From Collinsella sp. (GTDB lineage Bacteria; Actinomycetota; Coriobacteriia; Coriobacteriales; Coriobacteriaceae), in the NCBI GenBank assembly GCA_019414565.1, contig DXLU01000035.1:1-37078 (forward strand): a DNA stretch of 37,078 bases. Reading direction: 5' to 3'. The notes beneath the pieces are model-generated. The model was not told where the DNA came from. It did no database searches and saw only the letters and a program-made list of their open reading frames with translations. This document shows positions 7,105 to 15,298 of the stretch, one piece after another (position 1 is the stretch's first letter; each line of letters begins with the position of its first letter). Made by a program: the position numbers and the translations under genes.

Positions 7105-7809
7105 GTGGGCATCAAAAAGAAGATCAAAAAGGAGCTTATCGGCACTTCCGATTACCCGTCGAATAAGATCTTTACGATCTCCAATTTCATCACCTTTACG
7201 CGCCTGATCCTCACCCTGGTATTTCTGTACCTGTTTGTGACGGATAACAACCGCGTCATCGCCATCGTTATCTACGCCGTTGCCGCCTCTACCGACTGGA
7301 TGGACGGTCAGATCGCCCGCATGACCAAGACGGTCTCGTGGCTCGGCAAGGTCATGGATCCCATCTGCGACCGTGCGCTGCTGTTCACCGGCGTACTTGG
7401 GCTGGTGGTCCGCGGAGAGCTGCCCATCTGGGTCTGCGTGCTCATTATTGGCCGCGACATCTATCTGGGCATCGGCACGCTTATCGTTCGTCATTATCAC
7501 CGTCGCCCCATCGATGTCGTCTTTCCCGGAAAGATTGCCACTGCACTGCTCATGACCGGCTTCTCGCTCATGCTGCTCGGGTTCCCCGTTATTGACGGCC
7601 TGCATCTTTTACCTTCAACCCTTACGGCCTTCCCGGGCCTCAACGGAAGCTCGGTGCCCCTCGGCATCTTCTTTGTGTACGGCGGCGTGATCTTCTCCAT
7701 GCTCACGGCTGTCATCTATTCCATTAAGGGCGGAGTGGCCATTAAACAGGCTCTCGCGCATCCCGAGGACGAGGACATCGACTTTCTGAACCCTGAAATC
7801 GAAGACTGA
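7105..7809 (+). CDS. CDP-alcohol phosphatidyltransferase (PgsA2-like)
   Basis: A membrane enzyme of 234 residues that should transfer a phosphatidyl group from CDP-diacylglycerol to an alcohol. The family motif is complete: D64, D67-G68, A71-R72, G81, D85 and D89 in DWMDGQIAR and GKVMDPICDR, followed by about five more helices. I chose the GTG at 7105 because GGGGGAG precedes it and a -10-like TATAGT at about 7065-7070 would start the transcript just upstream. An in-frame extension to 6979 has no ribosome binding site. A second, more canonical PgsA lies at 28018-28656, so this paralogue may make a different lipid. Its position before an FHA and a MerR gene matches the order pgsA2-garA-ftsR of mycobacteria (with intervening genes there). 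Confidence 0.85.
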   Translation: MGIKKKIKKELIGTSDYPSNKIFTISNFITFTRLILTLVFLYLFVTDNNRVIAIVIYAVAASTDWMDGQIARMTKTVSWLGKVMDPICDRALLFTGVLGLVVRGELPIWVCVLIIGRDIYLGIGTLIVRHYHRRPIDVVFPGKIATALLMTGFSLMLLGFPVIDGLHLLPSTLTAFPGLNGSSVPLGIFFVYGGVIFSMLTAVIYSIKGGVAIKQALAHPEDEDIDFLNPEIED

Positions 7810-7875
7810 TTCGTTGGGGTATGATTACGTACGGTTCATTATTTGCGGCACGTCCGCGATAAGTTAGGGGTTGTC

Positions 7876-8310
7876 ATGGACAACATGGTTAACAATATGC
7901 CTCAGAATGATAAGACTGCTGACGCTACCTGCGTATTCCGCGTGCCTTCAAGCGACGTCACCGTTCCCGACCTCATGGCCAACGTGCGCATCACCGCCCC
8001 CGTTCTGTCCATCGTCAAGGGTCCGCAGACTGGTGCCGCCTTTGAGCTCGAGGACGACGTGACCACCATCGGCCGCGATCCTGCGAACGGCATCTTCCTC
8101 AATGACATGACCGTATCGCGCAGCCACGCGCGCATTATCCGCGAGGGCCTCGGCGCTCGCATCGAGGATCTGGGCTCGCTCAATGGCACCTGGGTCGACG
8201 GTGCCATCGTCAATGCAGCCCCGCTGCACGACGGTTCTTCCGTCCAAATCGGTACGTTTACGCTCATCTACCACGAGAGCACGCCGGAGCGCATCGAAAC
8301 CGGTGAGTAG
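7876..8310 (+). CDS. garA: GarA-like FHA-domain signalling protein
   Basis: A 144-residue cytosolic protein with a flexible N-terminus and one FHA domain (about 45-132) that binds phosphothreonine. Binding residues are present: G66-R67 (TIGRDP), S81 and H84 (VSRSHARI) and N103 (GSLNGTWV). The N-terminus contains DATCVFR (T18), aligning with ETTSVFR of mycobacterial GarA, where threonines are phosphorylated by PknB/PknG and switch the protein to self-binding. GarA controls 2-oxoglutarate metabolism. The same role here is inferred from domain layout, the conserved T and the following FtsR-like gene. The ATG at 7876 is chosen over an upstream TTG because TTAGGGG precedes it. No kinase gene is visible in the window. 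Confidence 0.85.
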   Translation: MDNMVNNMPQNDKTADATCVFRVPSSDVTVPDLMANVRITAPVLSIVKGPQTGAAFELEDDVTTIGRDPANGIFLNDMTVSRSHARIIREGLGARIEDLGSLNGTWVDGAIVNAAPLHDGSSVQIGTFTLIYHESTPERIETGE

Positions 8311-8313
8311 GGC

Positions 8314-9192
8314 ATGGCCGAACGCAACTATCTGAGTATCGGCCAAGTCGTCAACCTACTTCGAGGCGCATACCCCGATCTTTCGAACTCAAAAATTAGA
8401 TTTCTAGAAGATGAGGGGCTCATTACCCCTCATCGTACGCCTAAGGGATACCGTCAGTACTCTAAGGAGGACGTTGATCGCCTGGAGGTCATCCTGCATT
8501 TGCAGAAGACCCGCTACATGCCGCTCAACGTGATTAAGCAGCGCTTGGAAAACGCCACGGACCTGTCAACGCTCGCTTACGAGGTGGGCTTGCTGTCCGA
8601 TGTTCCGCTCAAGACGGAGCCCAAGGAGACTAAGCAAAAGCTGCATCCCATTGAGACCATTCCCGATATGCTGGGCGTCGAGATTTCGTTTATCCGCTCG
8701 CTCGCCGAGAACGACCTCATTCGCATCATCAAGAGTCCGCAGAATCGTGAGCTCGTCGATGGTCGCGATTTTCCAATCATCCGCTACTGCTCCGAGCTGT
8801 CACGCTTCCATATCGAGCCCCGCAACCTGCGTCAGTACGTGTCTTCCGCCAACCGCGAGTCCTCGATGTTTGAGCAGGTGCTCGTGAGCATGCTCGGAAT
8901 GGATACCTCCGATGACGAGCGCGACGCCAAGCTCGAGCGTGCGTTTAAGAAGCTTCACGACCTGACCGAGGGTGTGCACACTGCGCTGCTCAAGAACCGC
9001 GTTTTTGAGTCGCTCAACGCCGTGGTCGAGGACGCCGACATTGATGCACTCGATGAGGAAATCGCTCGCTCCGAGTCCACCAAGGCCAAAAACGAAGAAA
9101 CTGCCGCGCCGGCTTCGCACGAGGATTCTCTCGTAAAGCCGCTCAAGGTCGTCGCCCCTTCGCAATCCGGCACCGTCACCGCGGGCAAATAA
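8314..9192 (+). CDS. MerR-family regulator, FtsR-like
   Basis: A 292-residue regulator with an N-terminal MerR winged helix (residues 5-75: YLSIGQVVNLL, then SKIRFLEDEGLITPHRTPKG and YRQYSKEDVDRL). A long middle region (about 100-200) looks like a second helical DNA- or ligand-binding unit, and a charged tail closes the protein. The domain pattern and position right after a GarA-like gene (3 bases apart) match actinobacterial FtsR (Rv1828 type), a regulator of cell-division genes such as ftsZ. Targets in this organism are unknown. The C-terminal 60 residues are low-complexity and probably disordered. It forms one transcription unit with the FHA gene and likely the phosphatidyltransferase. Confidence 0.8.
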   Translation: MAERNYLSIGQVVNLLRGAYPDLSNSKIRFLEDEGLITPHRTPKGYRQYSKEDVDRLEVILHLQKTRYMPLNVIKQRLENATDLSTLAYEVGLLSDVPLKTEPKETKQKLHPIETIPDMLGVEISFIRSLAENDLIRIIKSPQNRELVDGRDFPIIRYCSELSRFHIEPRNLRQYVSSANRESSMFEQVLVSMLGMDTSDDERDAKLERAFKKLHDLTEGVHTALLKNRVFESLNAVVEDADIDALDEEIARSESTKAKNEETAAPASHEDSLVKPLKVVAPSQSGTVTAGK

Positions 9193-9232
9193 CCGCTGCT
9201 GATATTTCGGCAACCCATTGAAAGGTCATGCA

Positions 9233-9763
9233 ATGTACGACTTCGAATCTCAAATCGTCGACATCCCCGACTATCCCGAGCCCGGAGTCATCTTTAAAGA
9301 CATCACGCCGCTCTTTGGCAATCCCGAGGCGCTCAAAGCCATGACCGATACCCTCGCCGAGCACTTTGCCGGCATGGGAATCACCAAGGTCGTGGGTCCC
9401 GAGGCTCGCGGCTTTATGGTTGGCGTACCGGTGGCTGTAGCCCTTGGCGCCGGCTTTGTTCCCGCACGTAAACCGGGCAAGCTGCCGCGCGAGACCGTAA
9501 GCCAGAGCTACGAGCTCGAGTACGGCACCGATTCAATTGAGATCCATGCCGACGCTATCAGCTCTAAAGATACCGTGTTGATTCTGGACGACTTGGTCGC
9601 GACGGGCGGAACCGTCGAGGCAACAGGTAAACTGGTGCGAGATATGGGCGCAAAGCTTATCGGTTACGGTTGTATACTTGAGCTTGCGTTTCTCAACCCG
9701 CGCGAGAAGCTCACGCCGTCTGATGACGATGTGGAGCTCTTTAGCCTGGTGACGGTAGACTAG
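9233..9763 (+). CDS. apt: Adenine phosphoribosyltransferase
   Basis: A 176-residue cytosolic purine-salvage enzyme that makes AMP from adenine and PRPP. The PRPP-binding motif VLILDDLVATGGT spans residues 115-127. GPEARGFMVGVPVA (55-68) and ARKPGKLPRETVSQSYELEYG (78-98) are diagnostic APRT segments. The ATG at 9233 follows GAAAGG at 7 bases; a TTG upstream in frame lacks support. It lies 40 bases after the MerR gene on the same strand and is probably in the same operon. Length is normal for the family. Confidence 0.96.
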   Translation: MYDFESQIVDIPDYPEPGVIFKDITPLFGNPEALKAMTDTLAEHFAGMGITKVVGPEARGFMVGVPVAVALGAGFVPARKPGKLPRETVSQSYELEYGTDSIEIHADAISSKDTVLILDDLVATGGTVEATGKLVRDMGAKLIGYGCILELAFLNPREKLTPSDDDVELFSLVTVD

Positions 9764-9795
9764 CCGTTACCCTTAGTTACTGGAAAGGAAGCTAC

Positions 9796-10923
9796 ATGCG
9801 CACAGCAAACACGCACAAAAACATGGCACGCTGCGCTGCTACGGCAACCCTCGCTTGTGTTTTGGGCTTGGGCCTCGCGGCTCCTGCCTACGCCGATACC
9901 GCATCCGACCTTGCCGCTGCTCGTACGAAACTCGAGCAGATCGGCACCCAAACCCAGCAGATTTACGATGAGCTTGCCACGCAGACGCAGGCGCTCGATC
10001 AGACTGCCGGCGAGATCACGCAAAAGCAGCAGGAGATCGCCGATGGTCAGGCCAAGCTCTCGACCTATGTCGCCGGCGAGTACAAAACCGGCGGTCTGAG
10101 CCTGCTTCAGGTTTTGACGGGTGTCGATGATCTGAGCGATATGCTCAACCGCCTGTTCTACTACGGCAAAGTTTCCGACAAGCAAGCTCAGACCATTCAA
10201 GAGGTCAAGGAGCTTAAGCAGCAGCTCACCGATAAGCAGGCCGAGCAGGAGAAGAACGTCGCCACCACGCAAAAGAAGGTCGACGAGCTTAACGCCCAGC
10301 AGGCTGAAGCCCAGAACGTCGTAAACTCCCTGGATTCGCAGCTGCAGGCCGAGCTTGCCGCAGAGGCCGAGGCCAACGCCGCGCTGCAGGCCGGCATCAA
10401 CGCCAGCACTGCCGAGAAGGCCACGGTGAGCAACGAGACTGCCGGTACAACCGAGAACACCAACAACGGTGGCCAGACCAGCAATAACAACAACCAGGGC
10501 GGCAACACTCCGGCTCCTACGCCGGCACCTGCTCCTACACCGCAGCCCTCCACGCCCGCTCCGGCTCCGACGCCTTCTGCTCCGAGCCAGTCCGTCGACG
10601 GCGGTTCTGTTGTCTCGCGTGCATACAGCAAGCTTGGTTGCGCTTATTCCTGGGGCGGAATTGGCCCGAACAGCTTCGACTGCTCTGGTTTTGTTAGCTA
10701 TTGCCTCACTGGTCGCTATTGCCGCCTCGGCACCACGGGTACCTTTATGGGCTGGACGCGTGTGTCTGATCCGCAGCCCGGTGACGTTGTTGTCAACTCG
10801 TACCACACCGGCATTTACATCGGTGGTGGTCAGATGATTCATGCTTCCGACTACAATACGGGTGTTATCATCAGCTCCGTTGCCGCCGGCATGAACAACA
10901 ACTATATCTTCGTGCGCTACTAA
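9796..10923 (+). CDS. Secreted NlpC/P60 peptidoglycan hydrolase with coiled coil
   Basis: A 375-residue exported cell-wall hydrolase. It has a signal peptide (1-33, ending APAYA), an alpha-helical coiled-coil region (about 36-205, rich in Gln, Glu and Lys), a Thr/Asn then Pro-Ala-Thr linker (207-268) and a C-terminal NlpC/P60 domain (270-375). Catalytic residues are C296 (FDCSGFVSYC), H337 (YHTGIYIGGG) and H349. The layout resembles RipA/PcsB-type D,L-endopeptidases that split peptidoglycan stem peptides during cell separation, with the coiled coil often regulating access. A strong GGAAAGGA site precedes the start. A terminator at 10950-10986 closes the unit. Confidence 0.92.
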   Translation: MRTANTHKNMARCAATATLACVLGLGLAAPAYADTASDLAAARTKLEQIGTQTQQIYDELATQTQALDQTAGEITQKQQEIADGQAKLSTYVAGEYKTGGLSLLQVLTGVDDLSDMLNRLFYYGKVSDKQAQTIQEVKELKQQLTDKQAEQEKNVATTQKKVDELNAQQAEAQNVVNSLDSQLQAELAAEAEANAALQAGINASTAEKATVSNETAGTTENTNNGGQTSNNNNQGGNTPAPTPAPAPTPQPSTPAPAPTPSAPSQSVDGGSVVSRAYSKLGCAYSWGGIGPNSFDCSGFVSYCLTGRYCRLGTTGTFMGWTRVSDPQPGDVVVNSYHTGIYIGGGQMIHASDYNTGVIISSVAAGMNNNYIFVRY

Positions 10924-10949
10924 GTCATCTTACACAGCGTGTGAATGTG

Positions 10950-10986
10950 GACCTCGTGGCTTAAAGTCGCGAGGTCTATTCTTTTG
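10950..10986 (+). terminator. Terminator after the NlpC/P60 gene
   Basis: GACCTCG (10950-10956) pairs with CGAGGTC (10970-10976), followed by a T-rich tail (TATTCTTTT). It lies 27 bases after the stop codon. Confidence 0.7.
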
Positions 10987-10996
10987 TCTCTAATCT

Positions 10997-11035
10997 TGTA
11001 CGGCTATCTAGTATTCAAAACTAGATAGCCGTACA
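10997..11035. promoter_or_regulatory. 15-bp inverted repeat upstream of degV (candidate operator)
   Basis: A perfect inverted repeat, arms 10997-11011 and 11021-11035, spacer of 9 bases. The right half reads AAAACTAGATAGCC from 11017. It differs at one base from a segment in the promoter of the DUF1836 regulator (12676-12689, minus strand). There is no T run after it, so an operator is more likely than a terminator. Confidence 0.5.
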
Positions 11036-11053
11036 TTCGGTTTGCAAGAAGGC

Positions 11054-11074
11054 TATAATTGTTTAGGAACAATT
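11054..11074 (+). promoter_or_regulatory. degV promoter -10 with overlapping palindrome
   Basis: A perfect TATAAT lies at 11054-11059. AATTGTT (11057-11063) and AACAATT (11068-11074) form an inverted repeat that overlaps it, a position suited to a repressor. The -35 is weak, lying at the edge of the larger palindrome just upstream. Confidence 0.6.
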
Positions 11075-11088
11075 AGAAAGGACCCTCT

Positions 11089-11955
11089 ATGAGCTGGGCA
11101 CTTATCTCCGATTCAAGCTGTAACCTCCGCGATTGGCAACCGACCGCGCCCCATACCACCTTTGCATTTGCGCCCCTCAAAATTCGAGTGGGGGAGCGTG
11201 AATTCGTCGATGACCTTTCGCTCGATGTACATGAGCTCAACTGCGCTGTTCAGGCGGAGACGAACGCTTCTTCGAGCGCTTGTCCCAGCGTAGGGGAGTG
11301 GGCCGAGCTCTTCAAATTGGCAGACAAGACCATCTGCATGCCGATCTCTGAGGGCGTGTCGGGCAGCTACAACGCGGCAGCCACGGCTCGCGATATGGTT
11401 CTTGCCGAGGAGCCCGACCGACAGATTCATCTAGTCAATTCACGCGCAGCTGGCGGCAAAATGGACCTCATTTTCTTGCTGTTTGACCGCTATCTTGCAA
11501 GCAATCCGGATGTCTCATTCGAGGACGCTTGCGCATACTTCGATAGCCTTGAGCAGAACAGCAAAATCCTCTTCAGTTTGTGCAATTACGAAAACCTCGC
11601 CAAAGCTGGACGTATCCCTAAGGCAGCCGGCGTCATTGCCAACAAGCTCAATATCCGCATTTTGGGAACGGCGAGCGAGGCCGGTAAAATCGAACTCGTC
11701 GGTCACACGCGTGGCGAAAAGAAGATGCTCAACAAGATCATCGATACCATGGAAGCCGAGGGTTTTACGGGCGGCGAGGTCGTCATCGACCATGTGGAAA
11801 ATGAGACAGGCGCCCAGGCACTTGCCAGCCGCATTGTGGAGCGCTGGTCAGGCTCCAAGACTATCATCATGCCCTGTAACGGGCTAGATTCATACTATGC
11901 CGAAATGCATGGGCTCATTATCGGCTACGGCATGGGCGTGGCTTCGGGCCAATAA
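11089..11955 (+). CDS. DegV-family fatty-acid-binding protein
   Basis: A 288-residue cytosolic DegV-fold protein that binds a single fatty acid and, in Firmicutes, hands it to fatty-acid kinase (FakB role). Family landmarks are the opening ISDSSCNL, the ligand-loop ICMPISEGVSGSYNAA around residues 82-97, the VNSRAAGG region (about 116-123) and the helical end. No fakA is visible here. Preceded by AGAAAGGA and a clear TATAAT promoter with a palindrome, so it appears to have its own regulated transcript. A strong shared terminator separates it from the convergent DUF1836 gene. Confidence 0.9.
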   Translation: MSWALISDSSCNLRDWQPTAPHTTFAFAPLKIRVGEREFVDDLSLDVHELNCAVQAETNASSSACPSVGEWAELFKLADKTICMPISEGVSGSYNAAATARDMVLAEEPDRQIHLVNSRAAGGKMDLIFLLFDRYLASNPDVSFEDACAYFDSLEQNSKILFSLCNYENLAKAGRIPKAAGVIANKLNIRILGTASEAGKIELVGHTRGEKKMLNKIIDTMEAEGFTGGEVVIDHVENETGAQALASRIVERWSGSKTIIMPCNGLDSYYAEMHGLIIGYGMGVASGQ

Positions 11956-11975
11956 AGTCCAACCAAGCAAAAATA

Positions 11976-12019
11976 CGGGCGGGACAAAGTGACAGCTGGC
12001 TCTTTGTCCCGCCCGTTTT
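11976..12019. terminator. Bidirectional terminator between degV and DUF1836 genes
   Basis: A perfect 14-bp GC-rich stem (11976-11989 with 12002-12015) has a 12-base loop. A T run follows on the plus strand (12016-12019) and an A run precedes it, so it can serve both convergent genes. Confidence 0.88.
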
Positions 12020-12028
12020 ATACGTCGG

Positions 12029-12640
12029 CTAGCTATTAAACCCATTAAACTTTAGATAGCTCATCAGGTACGCTTTCGAAACGAAGGATGAAACCGCACT
12101 GCGCACAAGCAGCGACTCACGCGTTACCTGATGCGCCGTATCGGGAACCGGCGTCTGCTCGACGGAAAACGCCGAACGAATCGATGCCTCGAGCTGATCG
12201 ACCACATAATCGAAGGCCGTCGGGGCATCGTAGCTCAAACGCTGAATGTTAAAGAGTGCCTGCACCGCAGCAATAGGTAAGACCTGCTTAAAGAGGCAGA
12301 TAGCGATCAGGCGGGCAATCTGCTCGCGGCCATATTGCTTTTTGACCGGAGCAGGCACCAGGCCGACCTTCACGTAGTTATTGATCATCGATGGCGTAAT
12401 GACAGGGTGCTCAACGCAAATGGACAGCGGCTCCATCCACAGCGCAACATACTCAATAACCTGGTCGCGGTAGAGCGTCACATTGGGCAACTGGTCATAG
12501 CGCGGCAGACTCAACGTATTGAGTTTGCGCACGATTTCGGACTGAATAAATGCATCGGGCAGCACAGTGGGCTGAATATCCTCAGGCTTAATGCTGACCG
12601 ACGAATCGGACATCGGAATAACGTGTTTAACGTGGTTCAT
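12029..12640 (-). CDS. DUF1836-domain regulator
   Basis: A 203-residue protein matching the DUF1836 family, which contains a MerR-like helix-turn-helix. Key segments are LPRYDQLPNVTLYRDQVIEY (about 45-64), PVITPSMINNYVKVGLVPAP and QYGREQIARLIAICLFKQVL (to about 120). The ATG at 12638-12640 follows GGAGGACC by 7 bases; the open frame upstream to 12709 has no such site. It likely regulates transcription, possibly of its own gene and of the neighbouring degV, because a 14-base motif recurs in both promoters. The ligand or signal is unknown. Confidence 0.8.
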   Translation of the reverse strand: MNHVKHVIPMSDSSVSIKPEDIQPTVLPDAFIQSEIVRKLNTLSLPRYDQLPNVTLYRDQVIEYVALWMEPLSICVEHPVITPSMINNYVKVGLVPAPVKKQYGREQIARLIAICLFKQVLPIAAVQALFNIQRLSYDAPTAFDYVVDQLEASIRSAFSVEQTPVPDTAHQVTRESLLVRSAVSSFVSKAYLMSYLKFNGFNS

Positions 12641-12664
12641 AAAGGTCCTCCGTTCATTTTCTAT

Positions 12665-12693
12665 ATTGTATTCTAGGTTATCTAGTTTTACAT
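12665..12693 (-). promoter_or_regulatory. Promoter of the DUF1836 gene with internal operator-like site
   Basis: On the minus strand a -10 TACAAT lies at 12665-12670, with a weak -35 (ATGTAA, 12688-12693) 17 bases upstream. The spacer holds AAAACTAGATAACC (12676-12689) and the small palindrome CTAG-N5-CTAG (12673-12685). A site inside the spacer suggests autorepression. Confidence 0.5.
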
Positions 12694-12715
12694 ACCACAT
12701 AGCCGCCAAGAAAAT

Positions 12716-12749
12716 TGGCGGGACAGTGCACTGATGCTTCGTCCCGCCA
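12716..12749 (-). terminator. trxB terminator
   Basis: TGGCGGGAC (12716-12724) pairs with GTCCCGCCA (12741-12749) over a 16-base loop. On the minus strand a TTTT-containing stretch follows. It lies 48 bases past the trxB stop. Confidence 0.7.
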
Positions 12750-12796
12750 TTTAGTCAATTGATAACAACCTTACATAAGATATATTATCGTACTTA

Positions 12797-13732
12797 TCAA
12801 CGGAGAAACGCGCATGCGCTCGTTGCCGCTATGGCTCCGTCCGAAACAGCGGTCACAACCTGGCGTAAACGTTTGGAACGGATATCGCCAGCGGCAAATA
12901 GACCTGGCGTGCGGGTCGCCATGGATTCATCAGTCAGAATGCCGCCATCAGGCGCCAGGTCGACTAGATGCTCAACAAGCTCGGTATGTGGCTGCGTCCC
13001 CGTAAAGACAAAGATGCCAAACGAGCCGGGCTCAAATGACTCGGCATGAGTTTCCCCAGATGCATTGTCCTTAAAGGTAATCGTCGTTGGCATGGCTTCG
13101 CCCGATAGCTCCACAATACTAGTTTGGTACCTAACTGTAATATTGTCCTTTGCGAGTACTTTCTGAACAACACCATCGGGCGCACGGAACTGGTCGCGGC
13201 GCAGTACGATGGTCACACTGCTGGCAATGTCGGACAGGAACAGCGCCTCTTCGCATGCCGAATTGCCGCCTCCGATAACAAAGACCCGCTTGCCACGGAA
13301 GAACATGCCGTCACACGTCGCGCAATACGAAACGCCACGACCGCGATACGTATCCTCGCCTGCGAAACCTGCCGGACGCGGCGTGGCACCCATGCAAGCG
13401 ATAACGCTCGAGGCCAGCGTATCGCCCATATCGTGATGCACCGTAAACAACGCTGCATCGGCATCGTAATCGATACCCGTAACCATGCTCCATGTAACCT
13501 GTGCTCCCAGGCCCTCTGCATGCTGCTGAAAACGCTCGCCGAGTTCGGCGCCACTCAGGAGCGGGAAACCCGGATAGTTCTCGACCTCATTGGTTGTGGC
13601 GATCTGCCCTCCCGACATGCCCTGCTCAATCACGGTCGTCGTCAGGTTGCAACGCGCAGCATAAATGGCGGCAGCATAGCCCGCGGGGCCGCCACCGATA
13701 ATCGCAACATCGATCGGCTTATCGGTAGTCAT
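12797..13732 (-). CDS. trxB: Thioredoxin reductase-like flavoprotein
   Basis: A 311-residue NADPH-dependent flavoenzyme that reduces thioredoxin. The FAD-binding GGGPAG lies at 13-18, the redox CATC motif at C137/C140, the NADPH-binding GGGNSACEEA at 154-163, and the C-terminal FAD contact AAGDIRSKRLRQ near the end. The start chosen is the ATG at 13730-13732, preceded by AAAGGACG. It is divergent from the glycosyltransferase gene, the two starts 118 bases apart. No thioredoxin gene is adjacent, so the exact partner is inferred. Related alkyl-hydroperoxide or ferredoxin-linked reductases share this short architecture. Confidence 0.92.
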   Translation of the reverse strand: MTTDKPIDVAIIGGGPAGYAAAIYAARCNLTTTVIEQGMSGGQIATTNEVENYPGFPLLSGAELGERFQQHAEGLGAQVTWSMVTGIDYDADAALFTVHHDMGDTLASSVIACMGATPRPAGFAGEDTYRGRGVSYCATCDGMFFRGKRVFVIGGGNSACEEALFLSDIASSVTIVLRRDQFRAPDGVVQKVLAKDNITVRYQTSIVELSGEAMPTTITFKDNASGETHAESFEPGSFGIFVFTGTQPHTELVEHLVDLAPDGGILTDESMATRTPGLFAAGDIRSKRLRQVVTAVSDGAIAATSACAFLR

Positions 13733-13850
13733 GAAGCGTCCTTTCGTCGAAACGTTGTCGTTCTTTGCGCTCATACCCAAATTTACGTGAACGTGACACT
13801 CATGCACTACAATGATAAATCCATGTTACAACGTCGAAGGGGAGTTATCG

Positions 13851-15152
13851 ATGGATCAGACGCAGACGAGCGGCGACGCTCCCCTGCTTACGCTCAGCAC
13901 TCCCCAATCGAAGAAAACCACGCTCTCGGCTCAGCAAAAACCTCTCGTGACCATCGTGCACGCCTCGGTCGGCTCGGGCCACAAGGCCGCCGCAAATGCG
14001 ATTGCGCAGGCATTCGACCTCATCCGCGGCAACAATGGCATCCCCGAGGATGTTGAGATTGAAGTACTCGATATCCTTGATTTTGGACGTATTAAATTCG
14101 ACGGCAATAAAACCGCGGCTTCTTTTACGGGAGCCACGCGCCCCATTTACGACCTGACCTGGCGATATACGCTTACGGGACATCTGCTCTGGGGCGGCGG
14201 CACAGCATGGTCGCGAATTATGTTCCCCGCCTTCAACGAATATATTCGTAGCCGCAGGCCCATAGCCGTGGTCGCAACGCACATCACAGCAGCCAATGTC
14301 GCCGTGGGCGCCCGCGTAATTACGGGTATCGATTATCCGGTCATCTGCGTGCCGACCGACTACGAAGTCGAGGGCTGGTGGCCCCACAAGGACACCGATT
14401 TATTCTGTGTTGCCAACGAATTTATGGCCGAAACGCTACGTCCGCGCAAGGTGCCCGAGACAAAGATTCGCATTACCGGCATTCCTATTCGCGCCGGATT
14501 CGACACGGATTACAATCGCGAGGAAGAGCTAGCCAAGTTCAACCTCCCCACCGACAAGACCGTCGTGCTGGTAATGGCCGGCGCCAGTTTGCCTCAACCG
14601 TACGTTCGCTTTCGCGCGGCGATGGACCACACACTCCCCTTCCTGCGCAGCTTCGAGGACATGCACTTCGTCTTTTTGCCGGGCAAGGACGCCGAATACG
14701 CCGCCCGCCTCAAGACACTCTTCAATGCCATGAAGCTCGAAAATGTCACGGTGCTGGACTATGTCGACGACATGGCGGCCCTCATGCACGGCTGCGACCT
14801 GGCAATTCTCAAATCGGGCGGACTCACCGTCACCGAGTGCCTATGCGCACATCTGCCGATGATCCTGCTGGGCAAGTCCTATGGCCAGGAAAAGGCCAAC
14901 ACCACCATGCTCACCGGCATGGGCGCCAGCATGCATGTCACCACCGCACGAGAGCTCATCGTTACCCTACGTCACTTGCACGACCATCCCGAATCACTCA
15001 AAGCCCTACTCATCAACGGCGAAGTACTACGCCGCCCCCACGCAGCCGAAGACATAGCCATCGCCGCCATGGAGCTCGTAGGCAAACCCCAAAAGCGCAA
15101 ACGAGCCTTCTGCCGCTTCTACTGGGGCGGAAAACCCGCGCATATCCGCTAG
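13851..15152 (+). CDS. Diacylglycerol glycosyltransferase, MGDG-synthase/UgtP type (GT28)
   Basis: A 433-residue peripheral membrane glycosyltransferase that should add sugar to diacylglycerol, making glycolipids for the membrane or lipoteichoic-acid anchors. The N-terminal acceptor domain carries VHASVGSGHKAAANAI (36-51, with the GSGH motif), and THITAANVAVG follows at 143-153. The nucleotide-sugar site is SGGLTVTE at 322-329 in the C-terminal Rossmann domain. The ATG at 13851 follows AAGGGGAG; a longer frame from 13812 overlaps the probable promoter (TACAAT at 13808-13813). The N-terminal 30 residues are low-complexity. The sugar specificity cannot be read from sequence. It is divergent from trxB and followed by the palindrome-rich region. 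Confidence 0.88.
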   Translation: MDQTQTSGDAPLLTLSTPQSKKTTLSAQQKPLVTIVHASVGSGHKAAANAIAQAFDLIRGNNGIPEDVEIEVLDILDFGRIKFDGNKTAASFTGATRPIYDLTWRYTLTGHLLWGGGTAWSRIMFPAFNEYIRSRRPIAVVATHITAANVAVGARVITGIDYPVICVPTDYEVEGWWPHKDTDLFCVANEFMAETLRPRKVPETKIRITGIPIRAGFDTDYNREEELAKFNLPTDKTVVLVMAGASLPQPYVRFRAAMDHTLPFLRSFEDMHFVFLPGKDAEYAARLKTLFNAMKLENVTVLDYVDDMAALMHGCDLAILKSGGLTVTECLCAHLPMILLGKSYGQEKANTTMLTGMGASMHVTTARELIVTLRHLHDHPESLKALLINGEVLRRPHAAEDIAIAAMELVGKPQKRKRAFCRFYWGGKPAHIR

Positions 15153-15165
15153 CGTCTTTATGTCC

Positions 15166-15269
15166 GCTTACCTGCGGGAGGCCCCTATATATCATCCCAT
15201 GCTCAAACATTCTCGCTTCGCTGCGAAACTGCGCGTGGGACGATATATAGGGGCCTCCCGCAGGTAAGC
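15166..15269. repeat. Palindromic element A1: 28-bp arms around a conserved core
   Basis: Arms 15166-15193 and 15242-15269 are perfect reverse complements over 28 bp. The 48-base core (15194-15241) is nearly the reverse complement of the core of element A2 at 15451-15507, while most of the arm sequence differs. Within the core TCCCA (15195-15199) pairs with TGGGA (15236-15240). In A2 the same pairing is kept as TTCCA with TGGAA. It lies 13 bases after the glycosyltransferase stop, in a convergent intergenic space. Confidence 0.85.
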
Positions 15270-15298
15270 TGCGTTTACGTACTAGCAGCTATACCAGA

